Below are positions 1-9,574 of a stretch of 29,779 nt of DNA, one piece after another. This DNA is from Ramicandelaber brevisporus (Eukaryota > Kickxellomycota > Ramicandelaberales > Ramicandelaberaceae). Positions within the stretch are counted from its first letter, which is position 1. Each line of letters starts with the position of its first letter. The stretch spans positions 1 through 29,779 of the forward strand of contig MU602962.1 in assembly GCA_025201865.1 (NCBI GenBank), in the 5' to 3' direction. Below the pieces are notes generated by a model. It searched no databases and was not told the origin of the DNA. It worked only from the letters and a program-made list of their open reading frames with translations. A program made the translations under genes and the position numbers.

Positions 1-114
1 GATGTGGTGGATGTGGTGCGTGCAGCGTGTGTTCCCACAACCTGGTGGATCTCGAAAAGAGCCAGCTGCCATGAGACCGAGCTGCGTAACAATGCATTCC
101 AAAACACGATCCAT
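1..114 (-). CDS. possible 5' end of an unidentified gene leaving the left edge (partial)
   Basis: Reading leftward from an ATG at 114, a frame stays open for 38 codons to the window edge. It begins MDRVLECIVTQLGLMAAGSF and includes a second in-frame Met. I do not recognise the product. The position fits a gene divergent from the ABC transporter at 853. The plus-strand frame over the same bases (open from base 1 to a stop at 187-189) is an alternative, for example as the tail of an upstream gene. Codon evidence is too short to choose between them. Confidence 0.2.
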   Translation of the reverse strand, partial: MDRVLECIVTQLGLMAAGSFRDPPGCGNTRCTHHIHHI

Positions 115-852
115 GTTGGCTGGTGCGGGTATTGCAGTGAGGTTAGAGGCTGTTCATTCGTGTGGGTGAACACTTCTGACGAAGCTTAAGACAGACAAGT
201 GGAGAGAACACAGCATGGTCAGATTGCACAGTTTACACCGTCAGTGTTCATTGCGCGATGTATATGATTCATCTTGCTTTGAACATATTTATTGGACTTT
301 TTCAAGCCCCACTCTCAATACTGTTGCTTCTGGCTTGCCTTTTGGCTCAGTGAAATGCACTGGAGTTGGCATTGCCGGCACGCACGGAGGAAATGTTACT
401 TACACTCTTCTCACAGTGTAAAGTGCCAGTGGAGCTTGGAACTTTCTATTGCTCGCACAATGTTCTGGCTGGAACCGGCCGGTAGATGTCGGACGATTGT
501 GATACTAACAGTGAACTGTTGTTCAACATTGCAGTGAACTACGCATACATTTACTGTCTTAACAGGCAGTCGTCTCTTACGGAGGTTTGGCTCTCGCAGT
601 AGCCGTGTCCAACAATCTCCTTGTTTCAAAATAAACCTCCTCGCATTTCATTCTTCATTCTTGAGTCCCCTTCGTTACTCCTGTTGAATCCCATTTTCCG
701 ATTCTGTCATTGTTGTCGAGTTTGGCACGCTCGCTCGTCCACAGACTTCATTCTTTCTTCCGCACACTCACACACATTCACACACTTAATCCCTAGTTCG
801 CATACATTCTTGTTGTAATTCTTTTGCTCTTCCATTCAGATACATTCATACA
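115..852. other. intergenic/5' region of the ABC transporter
   Basis: No convincing gene is visible here. The part closest to the transporter start (about 620-850) is rich in C and T with a CA-repeat-like run near 765-790, which resembles the pyrimidine-rich leaders ahead of other genes in this window. It probably holds the promoter and 5' UTR of the gene starting at 853. Confidence 0.5.
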
Positions 853-3800
853 ATGAGCGAACCTACTGCAGAGTCTAATGATGCACTCAAAGGTGTCAAT
901 CATGCCGATGCCAGCGAGAAGGACGTCGAATCGGCACAACATCAGCAACAGCATTCATCAAAAGAATTGACGGAACCCCCGCATGTTGGCATGCTTCCCG
1001 AACAGCGTGTCAACATCTTTTCGCGCATCTTCTTCAATTGGATGTCACCCACCATGTCAACCGGCTGGAAACGTCCACTCATGCCGAATGACATTTTTAC
1101 TCTTGACCGCACTCTTCAGTCCAACATACAGTCAGCGCGTCTCACAGAGTATATCACTGCCCACCCCTCCAACAACACCACCAACAACGACAGCAACAGC
1201 AACAGCAACAGCAGCGCAGATTCAAACGATGTCCAGCCACCGGCGAAGCCACCTCGTCGTCCCACTCTCGTTGGCGGATTGTGGTACTGTTACAAGTATC
1301 CATTCCTTGCTTCTGGCGCTCTTCGTGTTGCTGGTATGCTTCTTCGCGTCTCACTTCCGCTTGTCGTTGGCAATATCACTCAGTTTGCACAGGATTCCCA
1401 CGATGCTCAAAAGAAGCACCAGATGCACGAAGCTCCCAATCTGTGGGCCGGTCTTCAAAACGTCATCTTATATGCCTTTATTATCATCCTGGCTATGATT
1501 ATGAACCAGCACAGTGCTCATTTTGCCAACCGTGTAGCCACCGCTGCTCGCTCTGTCATGACATCCCACATCTTCACCAAATCGCTCGTCGTTAGCAACG
1601 CAGTTCGCAGTGAAGTGTCGCCTGGAATGGTGATGAACATGATGTCAACCGATGCTGGTATAATATCGCGTGGCATCTCAATGTTTCACAATGGATGGAT
1701 TGCAATAGTTCAATTGTTCGTTGCTGTGTATTTACTGTTCAAAACAATGGGTGTGTCTGGTTTGGCTGGAACGGCTGTAATGACATTGACAATTCCAATT
1801 CAGACTGTAATGCTAATTGTTTCTGTCCGTACTCGTAAGCGCGTAGTGCAAGTTACCGATGAACGCGTTAAAATTACTCGAGAGTCTCTGCAGGGAATGC
1901 GTGGTGTCAAGTACTGCACTTGGGAACAGGCACTCCTCAAAAGAATTACAAACTTGAGAATCAGAGAATTGAGAATGATTAGAAAGATTGTGTTCTATCA
2001 GGCATCCAGCGAAGTGGCTTCAATGATTGTGCCAGCTATTGCTGCTGTCATAACTTTTGCAATGTATTCATCCGAAGGCACTGGACATGAACTCAAAGCT
2101 AGCAAAGTGTTTGTTGCACTATCATTGCTGAACTCAGTGCGTGGACCATTGGCGTCGCTGCCCAATATATTTACAGCGCTGGCGATTGCAAAAGTGTCGT
2201 ACGATAGAGTTGCTAGTTACATATTTAATGCTGAGGAAATGCCTGGACTGCCACAGATTGATTTAGCATCTGAGCATGCGATTAAGCTGAATAATGCAAC
2301 ATTTGTTTGGGTTCCATCTCAGAATGAATCACCTCCATCTTCAACCACATCCTCAACTGCAACCTCAGTGGTATCTTCATCCGATAATATAGCTGGCAAT
2401 AAGAAGGAGATAGAGATGAAGAAGACTGATACCAGTGATGCCGATGGCGATGAACTACAGTTTGAGCCAGTTACTGTTCCGGCCACCACTGTCCCAACTG
2501 GAATGACAATGGCCACACTGGTTGCTGCCAATGACACTGACATTTCTGCAATTCCATCAGCCACACTCTCACCAGTTGACAAATGTCCAACATCATCAAC
2601 CGTAGTCACAATTCCAACACTCTCTTCCGATAAGCTTCCTCGGTCTGACGAGGAAGTTGGCACTAGCAAGAGTTTCAAATTCAAGCGGGTTAATGTGGAT
2701 ATTCCACGTGGTTCACTGACAATGATTGTTGGTTCAGCTGGTGCTGGTAAATCATCATTACTCTCTGCAATTATCGGCGAGATGCAATGCACTAATGGAA
2801 ATGTCACACTGGGTGGCTCAATTAGCTATTGCCCACAGATTGCTTGGATTCAGAATTCAACTGTCCGTCAAAACATTATATTCAACAATAATATTGATGG
2901 TGATAATGATAATGCTATTATTGGTGAGGAAGAAAATGAAACTGATCAAGTTGACGAAGAGAGATACAAGAGAGTGATTAAATTATGCCAGTTGGAACAC
3001 GATATTTCATTGATGAAATGTGGAGATGCAACTGAATTGGGTGAATCTGGCGGAACACTCTCTGGTGGTCAGCGTCAGAGAATCAGCATGGCTCGCGCCT
3101 TGTATCAGAATTCAGATATCTTCCTGTTGGATGATCCACTCTCTGCTGTCGACGCTCATGTTGGTCGCAGGCTGTTCAACGATGTCATTCGAGGTGAAAT
3201 GATGAATAGTGAAAGCGGGCTCAAGACTGTAGTGCTGGTAACCAATCAGCTGCACTTGTTGCCGTATGCCACTCAGATCTTACATGCGGATAACGGCCGT
3301 ATTGCTGGGGTTGGATCACTATCAGAGCTGATGGAGTCTTCTCCAACATTTGCCGCATTGGTTAATGAATATGGTGGAGTTGATCATAATTCATTTGAGA
3401 ACGATTCTGCTCCACGTTCAGCTGGCAAGAGCACAGCCTCTGATGCAATTCAATCTACTGCTACTATCACTGCTACTACTTCTGCCGCTGTTGCGGATGC
3501 TGATGTTGCCGTCGATTCTGAGAATTCTGGTAGCACTAATGGGCAGATTATGCAGATTGAAGATAGAGAGACTGGAGCAGTTGCCAAGAAGGTTTACATG
3601 CTGTACATTTCAGCACTTGGTGGAGTGTGGATTATAGTGATGCTGGCTGTGTTGGAGGCAATAACACAAGTTGCACGAGTTGGATCTGGGCTGTGGCTAA
3701 GTGCATGGACAGATAACAAGCTAGATAAAGACAATGTATTCTATATGACAGGCTACACACTGTGGGCAATTGTAATGTCAGTGATCGACTGGATATCTGT

Positions 3801-5811
3801 TATGGCTGCAGTTTGGGTTGGCTTAAATGCATCGCGTCGCCTTCACAATATTGCCCTGGTTAACATCTTTTCAGCTCCAATGCACTTCTTTGACACTAAT
3901 CATTGCGGAAGAATTATTAATAGATTTAGCAAAGACTTGGAGACACTTGATTTAACTCTGCCTGGAGTGATGCAAGAGGTGCTGGAATGCGTTGCTGCAA
4001 TCATTGGATCAACTGTGTTTATTGCCATAATTTTACCAATTTACCTGGCGCCAATGGTTCCAGTGTTTGCATTCTACTGCTTTTTGGCCAGTTATTATAG
4101 ACACACTTGTCGTGAAATGAAGCGAATTGAGTCAATCACTCGCTCTCCGCTGTATTCTCTGTTTAGCGAATCTCTCTCTGGCACTTCCACCATACGTGCA
4201 TATCGCATCCAGGATAAGGTTGTCAAAGCAAACCACAAGCGACTTGATGATCACATTGCAGCCAGCTATATACTGCTGTCATCTCAGCGCTGGCTCGGAT
4301 TCAGATTGGAGATATCAGCGACTATACTGGCAGTCTGTGTGGCGTTATTCGCAGTGCTGAATAGATTCAATCTAACACCAGGATTGGTTGGATTGGTTAT
4401 GAGCAAAGGAACTGGAATGACATCATCATTTGCAAGAGTGGTGCGAATGTCGGCTGATGTTGAAAATAACATGAATGTTGTGGAGCGAATTGGGTATTAT
4501 GTTGAGCATTTGGAGACCGAAGGTGCTTCTGAAAAGAGCTCGGAGGCTGTTGTGGTTCGCTCATCCCCTTCTCCTGACTGGCCAATCTCAGCTGCTATTC
4601 AGTTCAATAATGTTAGTATGAGATATAGACCAGACTTACCACTCGTTCTCGAGAACCTATCATTCACTATACTAGCTGGCGAGCGCATTGGAATTGTTGG
4701 TCGAACTTCAGCTGGTAAATCGAGTATCATTCAAGCAATCTTGCAAACTGTTCCTTTGGCTGAAGGTGAGATTAGTATTGATGGATGTGATTTATCTACA
4801 TTGGATCTGCGAGAGCTCCGTCGTAGAGTGGCGATTATACCGCAGGATCCGTTGATTGTGACGGGAACTGTGAGATCAAATTTGGATCCCTATAATGAAC
4901 ACACTGATGATGAAATGTGGTCAGTACTGGAAAATGTTGGATTAAAAGAAACCATCTTACAGATGCAGGCAATGCCCCAGGATGATGATGTTGTTGTTAA
5001 TGCAGCTGGTGTGGTTAAACATGACAAGTTTGATCCAAATGGGCACCGCATAAAACCGCTCCAATCGTCCAAGCGGTTCACTCTCATCAACCGTGTTGGA
5101 AAGTTGTTCACCAAGATGAAGTTCAAGCGCACATCAGCAACAGCTGTCACAAAGTCGACTGCCGAGCCTGAGCTTGAGCCTGAGCTTGAACCAGAGATGA
5201 TGGACGGATATCCACTGATTGCCGGACTCGACATGCCGGTTATCGATGCTGGTGCCAACTTCTCCATCGGCCAGCGTCAGTTGCTGTCACTGTCTCGTGC
5301 CATGCTGAGCGGTGCCAAGGTTGTTTTGCTGGACGAAGCCTCCGCCTTCATTGATGCTGCCAGCGACGCCATTGTCCAGAAGGCAATTCGTACCCATTTC
5401 ACTGGATGCACAGTCATCGCCATAGCGCATCGCTTGAACTCGATTGCAGACTCTGATAGAGTGCTGGTGATGGACAAAGGCACAGGTGCCATGCTGAGCG
5501 GTGCCAAGGTTGTTTTGCTGGACGAAGCCTCCGCCTTCATTGATGCTGCCAGCGACGCCATTGTCCAGAAGGCAATCCGTACCCATTTCACTGGATGCAC
5601 AGTCATCGCCATAGCGCATCGCTTGAACTCGATTGCAGACTCTGATAGAGTGCTGGTGGTGGACAAAGGCAGAGTCGCAGAGTTCGATTCACCGCACAAG
5701 CTGCTTCAGAAGGACGGCATGTTTGCGTCAATGGTTCAAGAGACTGGCTCGGTTAATGCTGCCGCCATCCGCGAACTTGCAGCAACGAAGGCAGCCTTGC
5801 TTCTTACTTAA
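853..5811 (+). CDS. ABCC/MRP-type ABC transporter with duplicated NBD2 segment
   Basis: This 1652-residue full transporter of the ABCC (MRP) subfamily is expected to export conjugates or drugs across the plasma or vacuolar membrane using ATP. The N-terminus goes straight into the MRP linker (FFNWMSPTMSTGWKRPL), so the extra TMD0 found in long MRPs is absent, as in MRP4/5-type proteins. TMD1 spans roughly residues 140-470. NBD1 has Walker A GSAGAGKSS at 627, signature LSGGQ at 736 and Walker B IFLLDD at 756, and is interrupted before Walker A by a Ser/Thr-rich insert of about 110 residues. TMD2 spans about 905-1215. NBD2 has Walker A GRTSAGKSS at 1283 (Ser replaces the usual Gly) and signature SIGQ at 1471. 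A long basic and Glu-Pro-rich insert lies before that signature. Walker B and the H-loop then occur twice because of a 189-bp duplication. The ATG at 853 is the first in frame after a CT-rich leader. Substrate is unknown. Confidence 0.93.
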   Translation: MSEPTAESNDALKGVNHADASEKDVESAQHQQQHSSKELTEPPHVGMLPEQRVNIFSRIFFNWMSPTMSTGWKRPLMPNDIFTLDRTLQSNIQSARLTEYITAHPSNNTTNNDSNSNSNSSADSNDVQPPAKPPRRPTLVGGLWYCYKYPFLASGALRVAGMLLRVSLPLVVGNITQFAQDSHDAQKKHQMHEAPNLWAGLQNVILYAFIIILAMIMNQHSAHFANRVATAARSVMTSHIFTKSLVVSNAVRSEVSPGMVMNMMSTDAGIISRGISMFHNGWIAIVQLFVAVYLLFKTMGVSGLAGTAVMTLTIPIQTVMLIVSVRTRKRVVQVTDERVKITRESLQGMRGVKYCTWEQALLKRITNLRIRELRMIRKIVFYQASSEVASMIVPAIAAVITFAMYSSEGTGHELKASKVFVALSLLNSVRGPLASLPNIFTALAIAKVSYDRVASYIFNAEEMPGLPQIDLASEHAIKLNNATFVWVPSQNESPPSSTTSSTATSVVSSSDNIAGNKKEIEMKKTDTSDADGDELQFEPVTVPATTVPTGMTMATLVAANDTDISAIPSATLSPVDKCPTSSTVVTIPTLSSDKLPRSDEEVGTSKSFKFKRVNVDIPRGSLTMIVGSAGAGKSSLLSAIIGEMQCTNGNVTLGGSISYCPQIAWIQNSTVRQNIIFNNNIDGDNDNAIIGEEENETDQVDEERYKRVIKLCQLEHDISLMKCGDATELGESGGTLSGGQRQRISMARALYQNSDIFLLDDPLSAVDAHVGRRLFNDVIRGEMMNSESGLKTVVLVTNQLHLLPYATQILHADNGRIAGVGSLSELMESSPTFAALVNEYGGVDHNSFENDSAPRSAGKSTASDAIQSTATITATTSAAVADADVAVDSENSGSTNGQIMQIEDRETGAVAKKVYMLYISALGGVWIIVMLAVLEAITQVARVGSGLWLSAWTDNKLDKDNVFYMTGYTLWAIVMSVIDWISVMAAVWVGLNASRRLHNIALVNIFSAPMHFFDTNHCGRIINRFSKDLETLDLTLPGVMQEVLECVAAIIGSTVFIAIILPIYLAPMVPVFAFYCFLASYYRHTCREMKRIESITRSPLYSLFSESLSGTSTIRAYRIQDKVVKANHKRLDDHIAASYILLSSQRWLGFRLEISATILAVCVALFAVLNRFNLTPGLVGLVMSKGTGMTSSFARVVRMSADVENNMNVVERIGYYVEHLETEGASEKSSEAVVVRSSPSPDWPISAAIQFNNVSMRYRPDLPLVLENLSFTILAGERIGIVGRTSAGKSSIIQAILQTVPLAEGEISIDGCDLSTLDLRELRRRVAIIPQDPLIVTGTVRSNLDPYNEHTDDEMWSVLENVGLKETILQMQAMPQDDDVVVNAAGVVKHDKFDPNGHRIKPLQSSKRFTLINRVGKLFTKMKFKRTSATAVTKSTAEPELEPELEPEMMDGYPLIAGLDMPVIDAGANFSIGQRQLLSLSRAMLSGAKVVLLDEASAFIDAASDAIVQKAIRTHFTGCTVIAIAHRLNSIADSDRVLVMDKGTGAMLSGAKVVLLDEASAFIDAASDAIVQKAIRTHFTGCTVIAIAHRLNSIADSDRVLVVDKGRVAEFDSPHKLLQKDGMFASMVQETGSVNAAAIRELAATKAALLLT
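1170..1217 (+). repeat. AAC/AGC codon repeat in the ABC transporter
   Basis: An imperfect AAC/CAGCAA-type trinucleotide repeat encodes an Asn/Ser-rich tract in the cytoplasmic N-terminal region, ahead of TMD1. It is a likely length-variable, disordered segment. Confidence 0.8.
5297..5674 (+). repeat. 189-bp tandem duplication within NBD2
   Basis: Bases 5297-5485 are repeated directly as 5486-5674. By eye the two copies differ at three positions: the aattcg/aatccg site, gatgga/ggtgga and the terminal cacag/cagag. Each copy encodes 63 residues (about 1483-1545 and 1546-1608) carrying Walker B VVLLDEAS, the D-loop region and the H-loop AIAHRLNSI. The frame is kept, so the protein has two successive Walker-B/H-loop blocks after one signature motif. 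Near identity implies a recent event or an assembly artefact. Confidence 0.95.
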
Positions 5812-5880
5812 TTACTACCCTATTTTAAAAGTATAAAAATACTCAATTTAGTTATGATTATGATTCTAAGAAATGAATGA

Positions 5881-6762
5881 TTAAACCAGTGAACTGATTG
5901 GAACAGCTGTGGCGTCGGCGCGACCAAGACTGCCCAATCCAAAGTTATCCTCGATGGTACGCAACAGCGAAAAGTGAGTATACATTCCATTGTCGACTGA
6001 GCCAGCTTTGGTTCCTTTGCCCAAGATAACAGTGTAAACTCTGTTCGTGTTTTTGTAATCATCTTCATCAAAAGTGATCACAAATGCCGTGTCTTTAGCC
6101 AGCACCGGGTCGCTCATCAATTTCGGCAGCAAGCCTTGCAGCCATTTGCTCGCATACGTCACGTCAGTGTCATGCCCATCATTCTTCATATCCGGCGTAT
6201 AGAATGAATACTGGGGGACTTTGCCGGCCGCCAAATCGAGCGGAAGCTGCTGCTCAGCATTGACAATTTTGGCGCACCACTCTGGATTCTTGACGACATG
6301 TTCAAACGAGATGAACGGATTGTGCCAGCGCGCGTAATCCCCCTGGCGATGGCCGACGTAGCAATTGCCGGGGTACTTTTCTTCATATGCCTTCCAGGTG
6401 ACACCTTTAGCCTCCAGGAGATCAACAATGGATCGACCGGCGACAGTAACGTCTTCATCGTCATTGACACCGCCATTATCGCCGAATGTGAGCTCGATGT
6501 AGTTGGGCTGGGATGGGTGGAATAGGCTGTAGTAGTTCGTGAGCAATAAGCCCTGCTTGGTGAGACTGGAAAAGTATGGGTCAGCAATAACGGTATCGTA
6601 CGCCATGTTTTCGAAGACGATGGTGAAGACGCGGTCAAAGTGCTTGCCAGGCACAAAAGTAGCTGCAGCTGTGGGAGAGGCCACTGCTGGTGCTGCATCC
6701 GAAACGGTGAACAGAGCAGGCAGCGTTGCGAATATAGCCCACCAAAGCTTATTGAAGTGCAT
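5881..6762 (-). CDS. secreted phosphoesterase, acid phosphatase / phospholipase C-like (paralogue 1)
   Basis: This 293-residue protein has an N-terminal signal peptide (hydrophobic core WWAIFATLPALFTV, cleavage near SDAAP). It belongs to the phosphoesterase family PF04185, which includes fungal secreted acid phosphatases and phosphatidylglycerol-specific phospholipase C. Family landmarks in order are VFENMAYD (Glu 51, probable metal ligand), FHPSQPNYIELTFGD (His 82), HNPFISF (His 147), YTPDMKNDGHD (Asp 191, 195-198), FDEDD (231-235) and HFSLLRTIEDNFGL (His 263). Cys 134 and Cys 163 may form a disulfide. It is first of three same-strand paralogues and the most divergent. A role in scavenging phosphate outside the cell is inferred. 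It is convergent with the ABC transporter, with stops 69 bp apart. Confidence 0.88.
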   Translation of the reverse strand: MHFNKLWWAIFATLPALFTVSDAAPAVASPTAAATFVPGKHFDRVFTIVFENMAYDTVIADPYFSSLTKQGLLLTNYYSLFHPSQPNYIELTFGDNGGVNDDEDVTVAGRSIVDLLEAKGVTWKAYEEKYPGNCYVGHRQGDYARWHNPFISFEHVVKNPEWCAKIVNAEQQLPLDLAAGKVPQYSFYTPDMKNDGHDTDVTYASKWLQGLLPKLMSDPVLAKDTAFVITFDEDDYKNTNRVYTVILGKGTKAGSVDNGMYTHFSLLRTIEDNFGLGSLGRADATAVPISSLV

Positions 6763-7013
6763 CGTAAAAGTCTTGTAAAGAGTTGATAGAGTTGATAGAG
6801 TTGGCAGTCCACGAGGCAGAGAGAAGTGCGCGCTCTCCCCTCATCCTCCACTCACCCTTCCGAGTGTCACTACTGTTCATCACTCATCCTCACACTCACA
6901 CATATGCACAAAAGGGGGAAAGCATGAGAATAAAGAGGTGAGTGAGCTTCACTTTTTTTTGGTTTATGGGAACATTGTTATTAAACTGGTATCAAATGTG
7001 TGCTGTATTCCTT

Positions 7014-7925
7014 TTAGATGAAAGAGGAAATCAGAGTCGCGTTGGCATCGTTGCGACCAAGGTTGCCGAGTTCAAAGTTGTCTTCAATAGTGCGAAGCAG
7101 CGAGTAATGGTCATACTTGTTGCCGTCAGTTGAACCAGCCTTGACACCCTTGCCCAAAACAGCCGTGTAAACCTGGTTGGTGCCGTTGTAATCATCCTCA
7201 TCGAAAGTGAGCACGACGGCTGTGTTCTCCATCAGCTGCTTGTTCGTGGTCAACTTGGGCAAGAAACCCTGCAGCCACTTGCTGGCGTAGGTGGTGTTGG
7301 TGTCGTGACCGTCGTTGTTCATATCCGGAGTGTAGAAGGAGTACTGCGGCACGGTGTTGGCAGCGAGATCGGTGGCAAGCTGATCAGAATTGACAATCTT
7401 GGCGCAGAGGTCAGCGTTGTTCTGGACGTTGACAAACGAGATGAACGGGTTGTGCTTGCGGCGATAGGTGCCAGACGACTCGCCCTTGAAGCAGTCGCCC
7501 GGATAAGCCTCCTGGTACGACTTCCAGCTAACACCCTTAGCCTCCAAGAGGTCGACGATGGACTTGCCTTGAATATCGTACTTGGCATCGTCAGTAATGT
7601 TTGCGGTGCTGCCATAGGTGAGAGCAACGTAGTTGGGCTCGGACGGGTGGGTGACAGCAAAGTAGTTGGTGAGCAGCAGACCCTGCTTGGCGACACCGGC
7701 AAAGTATGGGTCAGCGGTGACATTTTTGTAGGCCATGTTCTCGAAGATGACAATGAAGACGCGGTCAAAGTGCTTGCCTGGAACATATGGAGACGGGACA
7801 GGACCTGGTGGAGATGGTGGAGACGGTGGTGGTGGGGATGGTGGGCAGACGGATGGAGCGGCAATGGCGCAGGCAGAGAGGCCAACTGCAGCCAAGGCGG
7901 CAGCGGAAGCGAGGTTGAAACGCAT
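7014..7925 (-). CDS. secreted phosphoesterase, acid phosphatase / phospholipase C-like (paralogue 2)
   Basis: I chose the Met at 7925 (MRFNLASAAALAAVGLSACA), giving 303 residues, because a typical signal peptide starts there. A longer in-frame reading to 8084 adds a Phe/Pro-rich leader unlike the paralogues and would bury the signal. After the signal lies a short Pro/Ser linker absent from paralogues 1 and 3. The PF04185 domain follows with IFENMAY, THPSEPNYVALTYGS, HNPFISF, YTPDMNNDGHD, FDEDDYNG and YSLLRTIEDNFELG. It shares more blocks with paralogue 3 than with paralogue 1, for example the TYRRKHNPFIS and LGNLGRNDA segments. Expected role is hydrolysis of phosphate esters or phospholipids outside the cell. 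Confidence 0.88.
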   Translation of the reverse strand: MRFNLASAAALAAVGLSACAIAAPSVCPPSPPPPSPPSPPGPVPSPYVPGKHFDRVFIVIFENMAYKNVTADPYFAGVAKQGLLLTNYFAVTHPSEPNYVALTYGSTANITDDAKYDIQGKSIVDLLEAKGVSWKSYQEAYPGDCFKGESSGTYRRKHNPFISFVNVQNNADLCAKIVNSDQLATDLAANTVPQYSFYTPDMNNDGHDTNTTYASKWLQGFLPKLTTNKQLMENTAVVLTFDEDDYNGTNQVYTAVLGKGVKAGSTDGNKYDHYSLLRTIEDNFELGNLGRNDANATLISSFI

Positions 7926-8518
7926 GGAGGAGGTTTGGAGTAGACGGTTCTTGGGAAAGAACGTGCAGAGAGACAGGGATGAAAGTGGAGCGAACGGTAG
8001 CGTTATGCGCAGAAAGAGATTTGAATCGGGGAAAGCGCAAGTGGGGAGGGGGAAGGATGGATGGGGGGGGGCAATTTGTATCATCGCAAGTAATCGCGTG
8101 GAATTTCATGCAGCGCACAGGCCAGTTGCAACACCGTGAAGGTTTAATGACACTCCGCATTCAGTAACACACTTGGTCATGGCTCACTGGGCATATCCAA
8201 TCGATGACCAGCCAAACACATCGGACGCTGTAACTGTCCTCGTGGGGGAAGAGGTCATGTCAGCTTCCTGCCGAAGATGTTTGCACGTGTGTCCATCGAG
8301 ATGGCCAATGCTTCATAAGAAAGGAACAATTGGCGATGTTCAGTTATAAGTGTGCAGTAGCGTCTTGAAGGATAAACTATAGGAGATGAGTGCTAGGATA
8401 CAATCATCTCGGAAGCACGACAAGACTCCAAAACGAGACATCAATGGAAGATGGAATATTTGAAGTAAAGGTGCAATATCATTAAAACAAACAATTATAT
8501 TCATGAACTTTTGCTTTT
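7926..8518. other. intergenic region between phosphoesterase paralogues 2 and 3
   Basis: This stretch serves as the 5' region of paralogue 2 and the 3' region of paralogue 3, both read leftward. In the sense of paralogue 2 the proximal 130 bp are C-rich, with a run of eight C and CCATCCTTCC-like sequence near 8040-8075. I see no ORF with protein-like composition, no tRNA and no other RNA gene. Confidence 0.5.
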
Positions 8519-9403
8519 TTAAACAAGTGAGCTAATAAGTGGAGCTGAGGCATCGTTGCGACCAAGGTTGCCGAGTTCAAAGTTGTCCTCAATGGTGCGC
8601 AGCAGCGAGTAGTGAGTGTACTGGGTGTCGTCTGTGGTTCCTGGAGTGACTCCCTTGCCCAAAATGGCCGTGTAAATCTGGTTGCCCTGAGACTTGTCAT
8701 CTTCGTCAAAGGTCAACACAAACGCGGTATCCTGAGACAGGTTTGGATCATTGAGCAGGGATGGTAAAAAGCCTTGAAGCCAGTTGCTAGCGTACGGAAT
8801 GTCGGTATCATGAGCATCGTTGTTCATGTCTGGAGTATAGAATGAAAACTGCGGCACGGCATTGTTGGCCAAGTCGGTGGAGAGCTGGTTGGAGTTGACA
8901 ATCTTGGCGCACCAGGCAGCGTTGTTCTGAACATTCACGTATGAGATGAATGGATTGTGCTTGCGGCGATACGTGCTTGATGAAGAGGTCTTGGAGCAGC
9001 CGCCTGGGTACTTTTCTTGATATGCCTTCCAGCTAACACCCTTAGCCTCCAAAAGGTCAACGATGGACTTGCCAGAGATGTTGTAGTTGCTATCGCTGGT
9101 GACTCCGCCGGTGCTGCCATATGTCAAGGCGATGTAGTTGGGCTGCGACGGATGAGTAATGGCATAGAAGTTGGTCAGAAGGAGGCCCTGGTCAGCAAGC
9201 TGCTTGAAGTACGGGTCATTGTAGACTTCATCGAACGATGTGTTCTCAAAGATAACAATGAAAACTCGGTTGAAGTGCTTGCCTGGGACGATGGCCTGTG
9301 CTGACACGGTAGCTCCAGAAGCCTTGAGGGAGGTTGGGACGGCTGACACGGCAGCGGTGGCAACAAGGCCGAGGGTGGCGAGAGCTGCGATATTGAAGCG
9401 CAT
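8519..9403 (-). CDS. secreted phosphoesterase, acid phosphatase / phospholipase C-like (paralogue 3)
   Basis: This 294-residue protein starts with a signal peptide (MRFNIAALATLGLVATAAVSA) and carries a complete PF04185 domain: VIFENTSFDEV, THPSQPNYIALTYGS, HNPFISYVNVQNN, YTPDMNNDAHD, LTFDEDDKSQG and HYSLLRTIEDNFELGNLGRND. One family position differs: the DGHD seen in paralogues 1 and 2 is DAHD here, keeping the Asp and His. The ATG at 9403 is the first on the sense strand after a TATA-like box at 9567-9574. This copy probably arose with paralogue 2 by tandem duplication. Confidence 0.88.
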   Translation of the reverse strand: MRFNIAALATLGLVATAAVSAVPTSLKASGATVSAQAIVPGKHFNRVFIVIFENTSFDEVYNDPYFKQLADQGLLLTNFYAITHPSQPNYIALTYGSTGGVTSDSNYNISGKSIVDLLEAKGVSWKAYQEKYPGGCSKTSSSSTYRRKHNPFISYVNVQNNAAWCAKIVNSNQLSTDLANNAVPQFSFYTPDMNNDAHDTDIPYASNWLQGFLPSLLNDPNLSQDTAFVLTFDEDDKSQGNQIYTAILGKGVTPGTTDDTQYTHYSLLRTIEDNFELGNLGRNDASAPLISSLV

Positions 9404-9566
9404 ATGTATCTACTGCCGGAGTAGTGGTAGCTGTGGCAAAAAAAAAGAGGAAGAAGGAGAAGGAGAAGAAGAAGAAAAAAAACGTGGAGGAGGGAGGGTG
9501 CGATGAAGCTAAGGAGGTTGCTGTGGAGCACGAGTGTGGGATCGGGGGAGACCGATGAGTTCAGTG

Positions 9567-9574
9567 TATATATA
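9567..9574 (-). promoter_or_regulatory. TATA-like box of phosphoesterase paralogue 3
   Basis: The palindrome TATATATA lies about 164 bp upstream of the ATG at 9403. No ATG occurs on the sense strand between it and that start. A CT-rich leader containing T- and CTT-runs (9433-9485 on the sense strand) lies between. Confidence 0.45.

Noticed and set aside
2319-2807. 162-residue minus-strand ORF inside the ABC transporter
   Set aside because: It mirrors the Ser/Thr-rich NBD1 insert on the opposite strand. The sense frame has clear ABC motifs on both sides.
7926-8084. N-terminal extension of phosphoesterase paralogue 2
   Set aside because: The extra 53 residues would precede a standard signal peptide, have no counterpart in the paralogues and come from the C-rich leader.
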